The notes beneath the pieces are model-generated. The model was not told the DNA's origin. It made no database searches and saw only the letters and a list, made by a program, of their open reading frames with translations. The position numbers were made by a program, and so were the translations under genes. Shown here in pieces: positions 1-5,978 of a stretch of DNA of 10,947 nucleotides. Source of the DNA: Oscillospiraceae bacterium (lineage in GTDB: Bacteria > Bacillota > Clostridia > Oscillospirales > CAG-272); the NCBI GenBank assembly GCA_009779295.1, contig WREN01000052.1:1-10947 (forward strand), given 5' to 3'. Every line of letters starts with the position of its first letter. Within the stretch, counting starts at the first letter, position 1.

Positions 1-121
1 CGATGATGTACGATAAAATCCACGGTATGAGCAAATCCATTATCGTTCCTATGAACTTAATCGTCAAACCGAGACTCATCGTAAACAAAAACGGTTTTAA
101 ATACATGAATATTTTTTTCAT
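1..121 (-). CDS. ABC exporter (fused permease/ATPase type), N-terminus only
   Basis: Only the first 40 codons lie in the window; the gene continues past base 1. The start is the ATG read from base 121, with an AAAGGTGG ribosome binding site (bases 129-136) 7 nt upstream. The protein begins MKKIFMYLKPFLFTMSLGL and continues through IKFIGTIMDLLIPWILSYII. This is the cytoplasmic elbow helix and first membrane segment typical of type-1 ABC exporters that join a six-helix membrane domain to an ATPase. The ATPase is outside the window, so the substrate is unknown and the family call rests on the N-terminal pattern. The gene lies downstream of the substrate-binding lipoprotein on the same strand but is separated from it by a terminator-like palindromic element, so co-transcription is doubtful. 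An exporter of this type would not be the partner of a substrate-binding protein. Confidence 0.75.
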   Translation of the reverse strand, partial: MKKIFMYLKPFLFTMSLGLTIKFIGTIMDLLIPWILSYII

Positions 122-143
122 AATTTTTCCACCTTTATAAAAG

Positions 144-262
144 GAAAAAACACCCCCGCCTGCAGGCGGACCCTCTTTACGAAAGAGGGCAAGGAAATAA
201 ACGTTCCAAGCCCTGTCCCTCTTTCGTAAAGAGGGTGGCGCCGCAGCGCCGGGTGTTTTTTC
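144..262. repeat. MITE/REP-like palindromic element with 12-bp terminal inverted repeats; probable bidirectional terminator
   Basis: The element has perfect 12-bp terminal inverted repeats, GAAAAAACACCC (144-155) and GGGTGTTTTTTC (251-262). Inside them lie a GC-rich palindrome CCGCCTGCAGGCGG (156-169) on the left and a hairpin GGCGC-CGCA-GCGCC (237-250) on the right. Two 19-bp arms, CCCTCTTTACGAAAGAGGG (171-189) and CCCTCTTTCGTAAAGAGGG (217-235), are exact reverse complements and each is also a hairpin by itself. A 27-nt spacer joins the arms. Read in either direction the outer stem ends in GGGTG followed by six T, so it can act as an intrinsic terminator both ways. It starts one base beyond the stop codon of the lipoprotein gene. 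The nested symmetry suggests a non-autonomous mobile repeat. Only one copy is in the window, so the repeat-family call is inference. Confidence 0.75.
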
Positions 263-263
263 T

Positions 264-1742
264 TTATTCCAAATCCAAATAAATATTATACGTTTTTTCT
301 ATTGCCGTCAGCGACGACTCCATGACTTTTTCGTAATCGGACGCAAGCGGTATCCGTTTCCCGCTGTAAGCGGACGCCATGACGCCGAATAAACCGCCTA
401 AACTTTCAGTGATTTCAAGCATGAACACTTTTGACCCGTAAATAATGTCGAGCATATCCTCGCTTTCGTTGTCGCGCATGTATTTTCGTTTCAGTACCAC
501 GTCGTAATACGCGGGCTTGAGGATATATTTAGACTCCACCGCCATCACTTCCATCACTATCGCGGTCCTTTCTTCATCCAATGTCGTTTTGGGAACGCAT
601 ATCATATTTGTTCCGCCGTCCACATATTGTCTGTAATTCTCCTGTTCGCCTGAATATTTCGGAAACGGAATCATTCCGAAATCGCTTTCCATATCCCTGA
701 ATTCGCTGAGAATCAGCGTACCGGAAATAGTAAACAACATCAAATCCTGCGTAAATAATCCGCGCGCATACGCGTATCTGTTCGAATATCCCCCAATATT
801 TTTAAACTCATCGATATTTATACAGGCATTTGTATCATATAACATATTAAAAATTTTTTCAATTATTATAAATGTTTGATCGTTCATAACGCTTATCTGC
901 GGATAGCCGTCTTTATCGAGCTTCGTCAAAACCTGACCGCACCCAAGGAAAAAGAAATCGTGCATACCGCCTTCGCGGAATAATCCGAAACGGTCGCCCT
1001 CGTTGAACAAACCGTCGCCGTTCAGGTCATCATATACGCTTTTTGCCATCGCGGAAAAATTATCAAACGTCCAGTCATTTCCGTGTACATATTCATACGG
1101 CGACTTTAAATCATACATACCGACAAGTTTTTTATTGAAATACACGAAACGCGTACAGTTATTTACAAGCGTGCTTAAATCGCCCGAAATATAGTACACT
1201 TTATTCGCTATCCCGCACTGTTTGATAACGTTGCCGTCCCACCACGGATTGCCAAAATCCAGATATTTCATATTGTTCATATTTATTGTAAATCCGCCTT
1301 TTGCCAAGGCAACGCAATCCCCCCACGAACCGTAAACCAAATCATACGCGTATTCGCCGGAAGCGACCGCTTTCGATACAGCGCTGTATACGTCGGCGCT
1401 GTCGCTGTAAACAATCTCTATCTTCAATTGTTCTTCCAAAGCGCGGTTACGTTCGACGATAGCGTCATTGAATGCTTCACCGTTCATTTCGCTGACCCAA
1501 ACGTCTTTTGTCTGGTAATACCCAAATCCATACGCTTCGCTCGTCCCCAATATTTTAAATTCCGCGTCGTCATATGTAATATCAGGCACGTCAGGGTATA
1601 AACGCTCCGAAGCCGTTTCGTTTATTGTTCCCGTATCGTCGCCCGGCTTATTATCATTTGTTTTATTTTCGCCGTCCCCGCACGCGAATACCGAAATCAA
1701 CATTATAAATATCAGCGTAAAACAAAGAATTTTCTTCATCAT
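264..1742 (-). CDS. extracellular solute-binding lipoprotein (ABC importer, family 1-like)
   Basis: The 492-residue precursor starts MMKKILCFTLIFIMLISVFAC: a short positive N-terminus, a hydrophobic core and a lipobox ending VFAC with the lipidated Cys at residue 21. An Asp/Asn/Thr-rich linker follows. The mature protein has the size and look of carbohydrate-type substrate-binding proteins of Clostridia, with an early YDDAEFKIL strand, an NDAIVERNRALEEQLKIEI helix-strand pair, and a late GGTNMICVPKTT segment. It would sit on the outer membrane face and capture a ligand, probably a sugar or oligosaccharide, for an importer. No importer permease genes are visible next to it, so the ligand and partners are unknown. 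The start at 1742 is preceded by GAAGGG 7 nt upstream; the second ATG three bases on is an alternative. It lies 52 nt downstream of the MerR gene on the same strand, so it may belong to that regulator's operon. Confidence 0.85.
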   Translation of the reverse strand: MMKKILCFTLIFIMLISVFACGDGENKTNDNKPGDDTGTINETASERLYPDVPDITYDDAEFKILGTSEAYGFGYYQTKDVWVSEMNGEAFNDAIVERNRALEEQLKIEIVYSDSADVYSAVSKAVASGEYAYDLVYGSWGDCVALAKGGFTINMNNMKYLDFGNPWWDGNVIKQCGIANKVYYISGDLSTLVNNCTRFVYFNKKLVGMYDLKSPYEYVHGNDWTFDNFSAMAKSVYDDLNGDGLFNEGDRFGLFREGGMHDFFFLGCGQVLTKLDKDGYPQISVMNDQTFIIIEKIFNMLYDTNACINIDEFKNIGGYSNRYAYARGLFTQDLMLFTISGTLILSEFRDMESDFGMIPFPKYSGEQENYRQYVDGGTNMICVPKTTLDEERTAIVMEVMAVESKYILKPAYYDVVLKRKYMRDNESEDMLDIIYGSKVFMLEITESLGGLFGVMASAYSGKRIPLASDYEKVMESSLTAIEKTYNIYLDLE

Positions 1743-1794
1743 AATAACACCCTTCTTTAAGATTATTTTATTATAACATCATTTTTTTAATATG

Positions 1795-2637
1795 TCAATT
1801 ATTAATTTTACGCGTCCTGCTTTGTTTTTTAGGCGTTACCGCCACGGAAATGCTTGACATATATTGCTCCGGCTCGACAATAGTAATTTCGTCCAATAAG
1901 AACACAACAAACACAGGTCCCCTGAAAACGAGGTTATTTTCTCCGGCATATTCAGCCATTTTTTGAGGTAAATCTCCGAATTCTCCATAATATCCCTGAT
2001 GATAGCCGACAAGGTATTTCCCGGCGGGGCGAATATTATTCCCAAGAGGGTCTAAAGAAAAATATCTGTCAGGCCGGTTAGGTTTCGTCAAAAATATACT
2101 CATATCGTCGTGATAACCGCCTACAGGGTACCGCAGGTTGATCCGCCGCTTATGAGCCGCCATACAAAAACGGATAAATTCCTCATAAAAAGTAGGATGA
2201 TTTATAAAATCATAATCATTTAAATGTCCGAGAACATAATGGGTTTCATCGAGTTCCTCAACCCTGATAAGGCCGTTATGAGCCATAAGCCCCTTTTGAA
2301 TATTCATGCGGTAAGTATGTATTATAGAATACGCCGTCCGCAATTCATATAACTGCCTGTCTAATTTTACCTCCTGCTGGCTCAGCAAATCGATCATTGC
2401 TTCCGGCGACCTGTCGATATTCATGTCTTTAATTTTAGACAGCGGAACGCCCAAATCAACAAGCACGTTGATATAATTCAATTTTATAATTTGAAACGGC
2501 GTGTAATACCGGTAATTATTTTCCCCGCGCGACGCGGCGGGCAGAAGCCCGATTTCATCATAATATCTCAGTGTGGATTGACTTACACCCGTAAACTCTG
2601 AAAATTTTTTGATTGACAATAAAGCTGATTCGTCCAT
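1795..2637 (-). CDS. MerR-family transcriptional regulator with GyrI-like effector-binding domain
   Basis: The protein has 280 residues from the chosen start. Residues about 6-75 form the MerR winged-helix domain: SIKKFSEFTGVSQSTLRYYD, then EIGLLPAA and NYRYYTPFQIIKLN. A dimerising helix follows (about 76-115, SQQEVKLDRQLYELRTAY). The rest resembles the BmrR/GyrI-like ligand-binding fold, ending GPVFVVFLLDEI. Proteins of this build are dimeric and act at promoters after binding small, often hydrophobic, compounds. I set the start at ATG 2637 because GGAGG (2643-2647) lies 5 nt upstream. An in-frame ATG at 2655 lies upstream of that GGAGG and has no ribosome binding site of its own. A strong promoter is present at 2670-2698. 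The lipoprotein gene follows on the same strand and is the obvious candidate target, but no ligand can be deduced. Confidence 0.88.
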   Translation of the reverse strand: MDESALLSIKKFSEFTGVSQSTLRYYDEIGLLPAASRGENNYRYYTPFQIIKLNYINVLVDLGVPLSKIKDMNIDRSPEAMIDLLSQQEVKLDRQLYELRTAYSIIHTYRMNIQKGLMAHNGLIRVEELDETHYVLGHLNDYDFINHPTFYEEFIRFCMAAHKRRINLRYPVGGYHDDMSIFLTKPNRPDRYFSLDPLGNNIRPAGKYLVGYHQGYYGEFGDLPQKMAEYAGENNLVFRGPVFVVFLLDEITIVEPEQYMSSISVAVTPKKQSRTRKINN

Positions 2638-2669
2638 ATATACCTCCGGGACCATTAATTTTTATATTT

Positions 2670-2698
2670 ATTATACCATAAAAACGAAAAACTTTCAA
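2670..2698 (-). promoter_or_regulatory. sigma-A type promoter of the MerR gene
   Basis: On the minus strand TTGAAA (2693-2698) and TATAAT (2670-2675) are separated by exactly 17 bp, with a TG one base before the -10 box. The predicted transcript begins about 25 nt before the GGAGG site. The 17-bp spacer is the standard length, not the 19-20 bp of classic MerR-activated promoters, so direct MerR-type activation here is not indicated. Confidence 0.75.
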
Positions 2699-2887
2699 GA
2701 TACTTTAAAGAAAACGTGATATTTAAATACCATTTTTTCTTAACAATGTATAAAAGTATATAAAAAGGTATAAATTTTATTTTTTTTGAGAATCCAAAAT
2801 TTCTTTATATAGAACCATATTCCAAGATTTTATATACATTTTAATGACGAATTTTCACTTTTTTTCGAAAAAAATATTTAAAACCTA

Positions 2888-2918
2888 TTGACCTTCGAGT
2901 AACTTTATCGTTTACAAT
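2888..2918 (+). promoter_or_regulatory. probable promoter of the DivIVA-like/sortase/XRE operon
   Basis: TTGACC (2888-2893) and TACAAT (2913-2918) are 19 bp apart, longer than ideal. An overlapping TATAAT (2918-2923) gives a better -10 but only a poor -35 partner. It is the best candidate upstream of the gene starting at 2992. The long spacer may mean weak or activator-dependent use. Confidence 0.45.
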
Positions 2919-2943
2919 ATAATCAGAAAAAACAAAAGCAAAC

Positions 2944-2965
2944 TATACCATATTAGTACAGTATA
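2944..2965. promoter_or_regulatory. imperfect 22-bp dyad, possible operator
   Basis: TATAC (2944-2948) and GTATA (2961-2965) form the outer arms of a 22-bp imperfect palindrome in which 8 of 11 half-site positions match. It lies between the promoter and the ribosome binding site of the DivIVA-like gene, where a repressor such as the XRE protein at the end of the operon could bind. AT-rich sequence makes chance dyads common, so this is tentative. Confidence 0.3.
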
Positions 2966-2991
2966 AGCAAAAAAGAAAGGGGTATTTTTAA

Positions 2992-3423
2992 ATGAATGAA
3001 ATATCATTTGCTGAACAAAAAAACGGATATGATAAAGACCAAGTCGATAACTATATCCTCAAACTTACAGGCGCATATCAAAGGACTTATGAGGAATATA
3101 TTGCCACCTGTGAAAAATATAACACTTTGATGGAAGATTTCAAACAATTGGAAGAGGAGAAACAAATCGGAATAAATTCCAACGTAGTCTCAAAAGTTCT
3201 GATGGATTCGGAAAAACTGGCGCAGGACATCGTAGAAACGGCTTATAAAATAATTGCCAACGCATACACCGAAGAAGCAAGAATAGTTGAAAAGGCAAGA
3301 AGAAATTTCGAACAGGCAAATGAAAAAATCGAACAGGCAATGAGCGAAGCCCAAAAGTTTTTTACATTCCGTAACACGAAAGAATTAGGAGGACCATTGA
3401 ATGAAATGCAAATCGCTACATGA
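2992..3423 (+). CDS. DivIVA-like coiled-coil protein
   Basis: This 143-residue protein opens with FAEQKNGYDKDQVDNYI (6-22), the signature of the DivIVA N-terminal domain, in which a short hairpin binds curved or negatively charged membrane and the GYD..QVD..I segment leads into a parallel coiled coil. Residues about 25-60 and 85-125 are Glu/Lys/Ala-rich with heptad-like spacing, fitting two coiled-coil segments around a more variable stretch. It is shorter than full DivIVA. Such proteins sit on the inner membrane face at poles or septa. AAAGGGG (2976-2982) lies 9 nt before the ATG. Its last 23 nt overlap the start of the next reading frame (3401), indicating translational coupling to what was the sortase gene. 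A link between the two proteins is inferred from position only. Confidence 0.8.
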   Translation: MNEISFAEQKNGYDKDQVDNYILKLTGAYQRTYEEYIATCEKYNTLMEDFKQLEEEKQIGINSNVVSKVLMDSEKLAQDIVETAYKIIANAYTEEARIVEKARRNFEQANEKIEQAMSEAQKFFTFRNTKELGGPLNEMQIAT

Positions 3424-3562
3424 ACTTAACCTTGAATTCCAAATGGAAATTGACTTGTCAACAGATTATTGGACAATTATCAGCTTTCCGATGCTGGTTG
3501 AATTGTATCGTTCCAGTCAGAATTTGTCAAGGGTCGAAATGAACGGACTACGCCGCCCTTGA
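3401..3562 (+). pseudogene. 53-codon ORF: probable 5' remnant of the interrupted sortase gene
   Basis: A perfect AGGAGG (3387-3392) lies 8 nt before the ATG at 3401, so translation of a real gene began here. The frame reads MKCKSLHELNLEFQ and then drifts into sequence with no signal peptide or membrane segment, stopping at TGA 3560-3562. The catalytic half of a sortase follows at about 3690, after the 3' end of an IS3-family transposase. The simplest reading is that only the first dozen or so codons are original sortase sequence and the rest is read-through of the IS end. The short product has no expected function. It could instead be an unrelated small protein, which is less likely given the junk-like composition and the missing sortase 5' end. 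Confidence 0.55.
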
Positions 3563-3687
3563 CAAATCCTGCCCTCCACGATGAGCGGCGAACAGCAGAT
3601 TTAAGCCAAATTATGCCATTGAGTTGGCGTTAAATAATCAAGGCTGCCATGAATCCTGATGTTGTTGTACCAGTTGACATAATCGAA
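3444..3687 (-). mobile_element. IS3-family (IS150-like) remnant: transposase C-terminus plus IS end
   Basis: On the minus strand 28 codons from 3687 to a TAA at 3601-3603 read FDYVNWYNNIRIHGSL then DYLTPTQWHNLA. This is the C-terminal YNN.R.H..L.Y.TP motif of IS3-family integrases, following the catalytic Glu region. The rest of the transposase and the other IS end are absent. From 3600 down to about 3444 the sequence is non-coding and probably the IS terminal region. The boundary near 3444 is a guess based on the sequence starting TGGAAATTGACTTGTCAAC, which looks like an IS3-type end. The upper boundary falls at 3685-3691, where recognisable sortase sequence begins. The IS has therefore lost most of its length, together with part of the sortase gene. 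Confidence 0.75.
3522..3567. repeat. perfect 12-bp inverted repeat inside the IS remnant
   Basis: ATTTGTCAAGGG (3522-3533) and CCCTTGACAAAT (3556-3567) are exact reverse complements with a 22-nt loop. Neither arm is followed by a T run, so an intrinsic terminator is unlikely. It may be a structural part of the IS 3' region, or mark a small nested element. Confidence 0.6.
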
Positions 3688-4159
3688 CCGGATCAATTAT
3701 CCCTTTGTGATCTCGGATGATAACAATTACTATCTGCGTCGGGATTTATACGGAAATTACGCTTTGGCGGGAACAATATTTATGGATTACAGATGTTCCG
3801 GAGACTTTGACAGTTTCAATACTATAATTTACGGACATAATATGAATAACGGCAACATGTTCGGCGAACTCTCCAATTTTAAAGACGAGGAATTCTTCGA
3901 TAAGAACAAATTTGCAACGATATACAGTAAAGACGAGAGCTACACGCTTGACTTCTTTGCGTATATGATTGTAAACGCGGACGATAAAATTATTTTTGAC
4001 ATATCCGCAGATCCGGTAAGATTCTTTAATTATGTAAAAAAATCCGCTCTCAATTACAGGGAGCCGGACAGAGATAAAAATGTAGTGGCGCTTTCCACAT
4101 GTTCATCCCAATCCACGGAAAAAAGAATTGTTTTACTGGCAAATATTATAAAGAAATAA
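3686..4159 (+). pseudogene. class B sortase, N-terminally truncated
   Basis: From about 3692 the frame reads INYPFVISDDNNYYLRRDL, the classic sortase B entry (INYPVVQ.DN.YYL). It continues through GTIFMDY and the catalytic-histidine motif IIYGHNMNNGNMF (His codon 3836-3838), then ALSTCS (catalytic Cys codon 4100-4102) and the catalytic Arg (4124-4126) in KRIVLLANI. The C-terminal 150-odd residues therefore look intact. Upstream the frame hits TAA at 3680-3682 inside IS sequence, so the signal/anchor helix and first strands, roughly 80-100 residues, are gone. A GTG at 3707 could start translation but has no ribosome binding site, and the product would lack a membrane anchor. Sortases join LPXTG-like proteins to the cell wall or to pili. 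No substrate with a sorting signal is in the window. The gene sits between the DivIVA-like and XRE genes. Confidence 0.85.
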
Positions 4160-4178
4160 AGAAAAAAGGAGGAAAAAA

Positions 4179-4553
4179 ATGACTATCGGTAAAAAACTTC
4201 AGAATCTGCGTTTAAAATCTAAAAAAACACTAAAAGAAATAAGTGAAATATTTAATATAACAATCAATACCGTATACAGATGGGAACATGAATTGACGAT
4301 CCCCAGAAAACCTATATTGGAAAAAATGGCTAAATATTACCAAGTGCCGTTTGAATGGCTGCTTCCAAACGGTTCTCATGATGAAAGCAATGAGTGCGAC
4401 GGCTGTACATTAAATTTTGAAAGCAATACCAAACAACAACTTTTGAATATGTATAAAAGGCTTTCAGATTATAATAAATATAAAGTATTAGGATATATCG
4501 AACGTTTATGCGTAGAAGAAATGGACGAAAATAAAAATAAATCAGCGGAATAA
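4179..4553 (+). CDS. XRE-family helix-turn-helix regulator
   Basis: The 124-residue protein carries a Cro/C1-type HTH at residues about 2-62: IGKKLQNLRLKSKKTLKEIS, then FNITINTVYRWEHELTIPRK and the usual ILEKMAKYYQVPFEWLL end. The tail (about 80-115, QQLLNMYKRLSDYNKYKVLG) is a helical segment seen in small clostridial XRE proteins, probably for dimerisation. It binds DNA in the cytoplasm. AGGAGG (4167-4172) lies 6 nt before the ATG, and the sortase stop is 19 nt upstream, so the two were co-transcribed. It may regulate its own operon; a dyad at 2944-2965 is a candidate site. A bidirectional terminator follows. The gene is intact even though the sortase before it is broken. Confidence 0.85.
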   Translation: MTIGKKLQNLRLKSKKTLKEISEIFNITINTVYRWEHELTIPRKPILEKMAKYYQVPFEWLLPNGSHDESNECDGCTLNFESNTKQQLLNMYKRLSDYNKYKVLGYIERLCVEEMDENKNKSAE

Positions 4554-4568
4554 TAAAAAATAAAATTG

Positions 4569-4604
4569 CAAGTGTTTAAATTTATGTTATGCACTTGTTT
4601 TTTT
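4569..4604. terminator. bidirectional intrinsic terminator between XRE gene and queA
   Basis: CAAGTG (4569-4574) pairs with CACTTG (4592-4597), followed by seven T (4598-4604) for rightward transcripts. Leftward, the same stem is followed by the T-rich complement of 4551-4566. It lies between the convergent stop codons at 4553 and 4603 and can serve both genes. The stem is short with a long AT-rich loop, so efficiency may be modest. Confidence 0.7.
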
Positions 4605-5646
4605 ATTGGATCAACATCGCGTCACCGAAAGAAAAGAATCTGTATTTTTCTTTGACCGCCTCTTCGTAAGCCTTCAAAATCAATTCACGCGAGGAGAACG
4701 CGGAGACAAGCATAAGCAATGTGCTTTCCGGAAGATGGAAATTCGTAATCAGCGCGTCAACCGCTTTGAATTTATAACCCGGATAAATAAATATTCCGGT
4801 ATCGCCGTACGCGGGAGTTATCCTGCCATTCTCATCCGCAACGCTTTCAATGACGCGGCAGGACGTAGTTCCTACCGCTATCAAACGTCCCGTGCGGTTG
4901 TTGATGATTTTTGCGCTTTCCCCGCTGAGTTCGAAATATTCCCCGTGCATGATATGTTCCGAAATTTTCTCCGCTTTGACCGGGCGGAACGTTCCCAAGC
5001 CTACATGCAACATGACCGGAACGATTTTCACGCCCATGTTCTTTATTTTTTCCATCAGTTCCACCGTGAAATGCAAGCCCGCCGTAGGAGCGGCGGCTGA
5101 ACCTTCCTGCTTCGCGTATACGGTCTGGTAGCGTTCTTTGAACCGTTCGCCTGACGTTATATACGGCGGCAGCGGAACGTTTCCGATTGTTTCGAATACG
5201 TTATATAATTCAATGCCGGATTTGTTGAATTTTAGATAACGGTTACCGTCGTCTGTGATTTTTATCACTTCAGCTTTTACGCCGCCAAATTCAATTACAG
5301 TACCGGGTTTGGTTCTTTTGCCCGGGCGGATTATTGTTTCCCAGATGTCAACGCCGCGCTGCCGCAACAACAAAACTTCCAATTTGGTTCCTGTCTCTTC
5401 TTTCACTCCAAACAATCTCGCGGGTATGACTTTTGAATCGTTGATAACTAACACATCACCTTCGTGTAAATATTCGATGATGTCTTTGAATATTCTGTGT
5501 GCAAATGTTTCTGTCCCCCTGTCGATAATCATCAACCGCGACGAATCCCTCTCTTCAAGCGGAGATTGCGCGATAAGTTCGGGCGGCAGGTCGTAATAAA
5601 AATCTTTCGTTGTAAGATCCGTATCCGGTAATTTATTTTTGATCAT
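4603..5646 (-). CDS. queA: S-adenosylmethionine:tRNA ribosyltransferase-isomerase
   Basis: QueA transfers and isomerises the ribosyl group of SAM onto 7-aminomethyl-7-deazaguanine at position 34 of tRNAs, giving epoxyqueuosine, the next-to-last step of queuosine synthesis. The 347-residue length is normal. Family landmarks are present in order: DFYYDLPPELIAQSPLEERD and SRLMII near the N-terminus, VLVINDSKVIPARLFG, AAAPTAGLHFT, LHVGLGTFRPV, GTTSCRVIES, ITNFHLPESTLLMLVSAF, and the C-terminal YRFFSFGDAMLI. The start at 5646 has AAGGAG upstream at a rather long 12-nt spacing; no better start is visible. No tgt or queG neighbour is in the window, so the gene stands alone, divergent from the lysine operon. 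I saw no clear promoter for it in the short divergent gap, where the rightward promoter and riboswitch take up the space. Confidence 0.97.
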   Translation of the reverse strand: MIKNKLPDTDLTTKDFYYDLPPELIAQSPLEERDSSRLMIIDRGTETFAHRIFKDIIEYLHEGDVLVINDSKVIPARLFGVKEETGTKLEVLLLRQRGVDIWETIIRPGKRTKPGTVIEFGGVKAEVIKITDDGNRYLKFNKSGIELYNVFETIGNVPLPPYITSGERFKERYQTVYAKQEGSAAAPTAGLHFTVELMEKIKNMGVKIVPVMLHVGLGTFRPVKAEKISEHIMHGEYFELSGESAKIINNRTGRLIAVGTTSCRVIESVADENGRITPAYGDTGIFIYPGYKFKAVDALITNFHLPESTLLMLVSAFSSRELILKAYEEAVKEKYRFFSFGDAMLIQ

Positions 5647-5662
5647 TTAGTTTATAAACTCC

Positions 5663-5691
5663 TTGACATTTGTAAAATTTTGTGATATAAT
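5663..5691 (+). promoter_or_regulatory. strong sigma-A promoter of the lysine-biosynthesis operon
   Basis: TTGACA (5663-5668) and TATAAT (5686-5691) are both consensus with an exact 17-bp spacer, plus a TG one base before the -10. Transcription should begin near 5698, directly at the 5' strand of riboswitch stem P1. Confidence 0.92.
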
Positions 5692-5697
5692 AATAAT

Positions 5698-5871
5698 GGA
5701 TAGAGGTTGCGGTATCGATTAGTATAAGCACGAGGGTTTCCGAACCCGATAAAGTTAGCGTTTATATGAGGCGCTGCCGCCGAAAGTAAAAAACGTTCGG
5801 AAAATTTTTACTTGGGTTGCCGGTAAATAACCGGCAAACTGTCATCAAAAATATTTTGATGGAGAGCTATC
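5698..5871 (+). ncRNA. lysine riboswitch (L-box) aptamer
   Basis: The conserved L-box core is visible: AGAGGTTGCGG (5702-5712), GGCGCTGCCG (5770-5779), TTGGGTTGC (5812-5820), CTGTCAT (5839-5845) and GGAGAGCTATC (5861-5871). The stems can be paired by eye. P1 is GATAG (5699-5703) with CTATC (5867-5871). A P2-arm hairpin is GGGTT-TCCG-AACCC (5734-5747). P3 is AAGTAAAAA (5784-5792) with TTTTTACTT (5805-5813). P4 is TTGCCGGT (5817-5824) with ACCGGCAA (5830-5837). P5 is CATCAAAA (5843-5850) with TTTTGATG (5854-5861). The position, directly after a strong promoter and before dapA, fits lysine feedback control of the whole operon. Confidence 0.95.
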
Positions 5872-5929
5872 ATGTAAAAATAAATATAACTACGATTATT
5901 TATATTTATATTATATTACATGTATAGCT
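5865..5929 (+). promoter_or_regulatory. antiterminator stem of the lysine riboswitch
   Basis: AGCTATCATGTAA (5865-5877) can pair with TTACATGTATAGCT (5916-5929), 13 base pairs with one bulged base. The stem can extend inward through AT-rich complementary runs. Its 5' strand contains the 3' strand of P1 and its 3' strand contains the start of the terminator stem, so P1 plus terminator and antiterminator exclude each other. Without lysine the antiterminator should form and transcription continue. Confidence 0.85.
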
Positions 5930-5950
5930 GGTTTTTCAACCGGTTTTTTT
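5926..5950 (+). terminator. riboswitch-controlled intrinsic terminator
   Basis: AGCTGGTT (5926-5933) pairs with AACCGGTT (5938-5945) around a TTTC loop, with two G-T pairs, and is followed by a T run through 5950. It ends 28 nt before the dapA start. When lysine stabilises P1 the antiterminator cannot form and this hairpin should stop transcription before dapA. Confidence 0.88.
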
Positions 5951-5978
5951 ATTTTTTATTAAAAAGGAGAGTATTAAC

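Larger units (their letters stand above)
2656..2991. other. AT-rich divergent intergenic region
   Basis: This 336-bp stretch lies between the divergent MerR and DivIVA-like genes and holds no convincing reading frame. It contains the leftward promoter (2670-2698), a palindrome CTTTAAAG (2703-2710) just upstream of it, three near-repeats of GTATAAA (2748-2754, a looser copy at 2756-2765, and 2768-2774), homopolymer T and A runs, and the probable rightward promoter with a TATAC/GTATA dyad after 2888. No RNA gene was recognised. Confidence 0.6.

Noticed and set aside
2638..2655. Upstream ATG at 2655 as the start of the MerR gene
   Set aside because: No ribosome binding site precedes it, whereas GGAGG at 2643-2647 is well placed for the ATG at 2637.
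2748..2774. Three GTATAAA-like repeats as an iteron or operator array
   Set aside because: They are short, unevenly spaced and lie in very AT-rich DNA; chance is a sufficient explanation.
3707..4159. A complete small sortase starting at GTG 3707
   Set aside because: No ribosome binding site, no signal or anchor, and clear sortase sequence (INYPF) continues upstream of the GTG until the IS junction; this is a truncated gene.
4606..5100. Long plus-strand frame opposite queA
   Set aside because: It is antisense to a well-conserved gene, has no ribosome binding site and no recognisable domain; it arises from codon composition.
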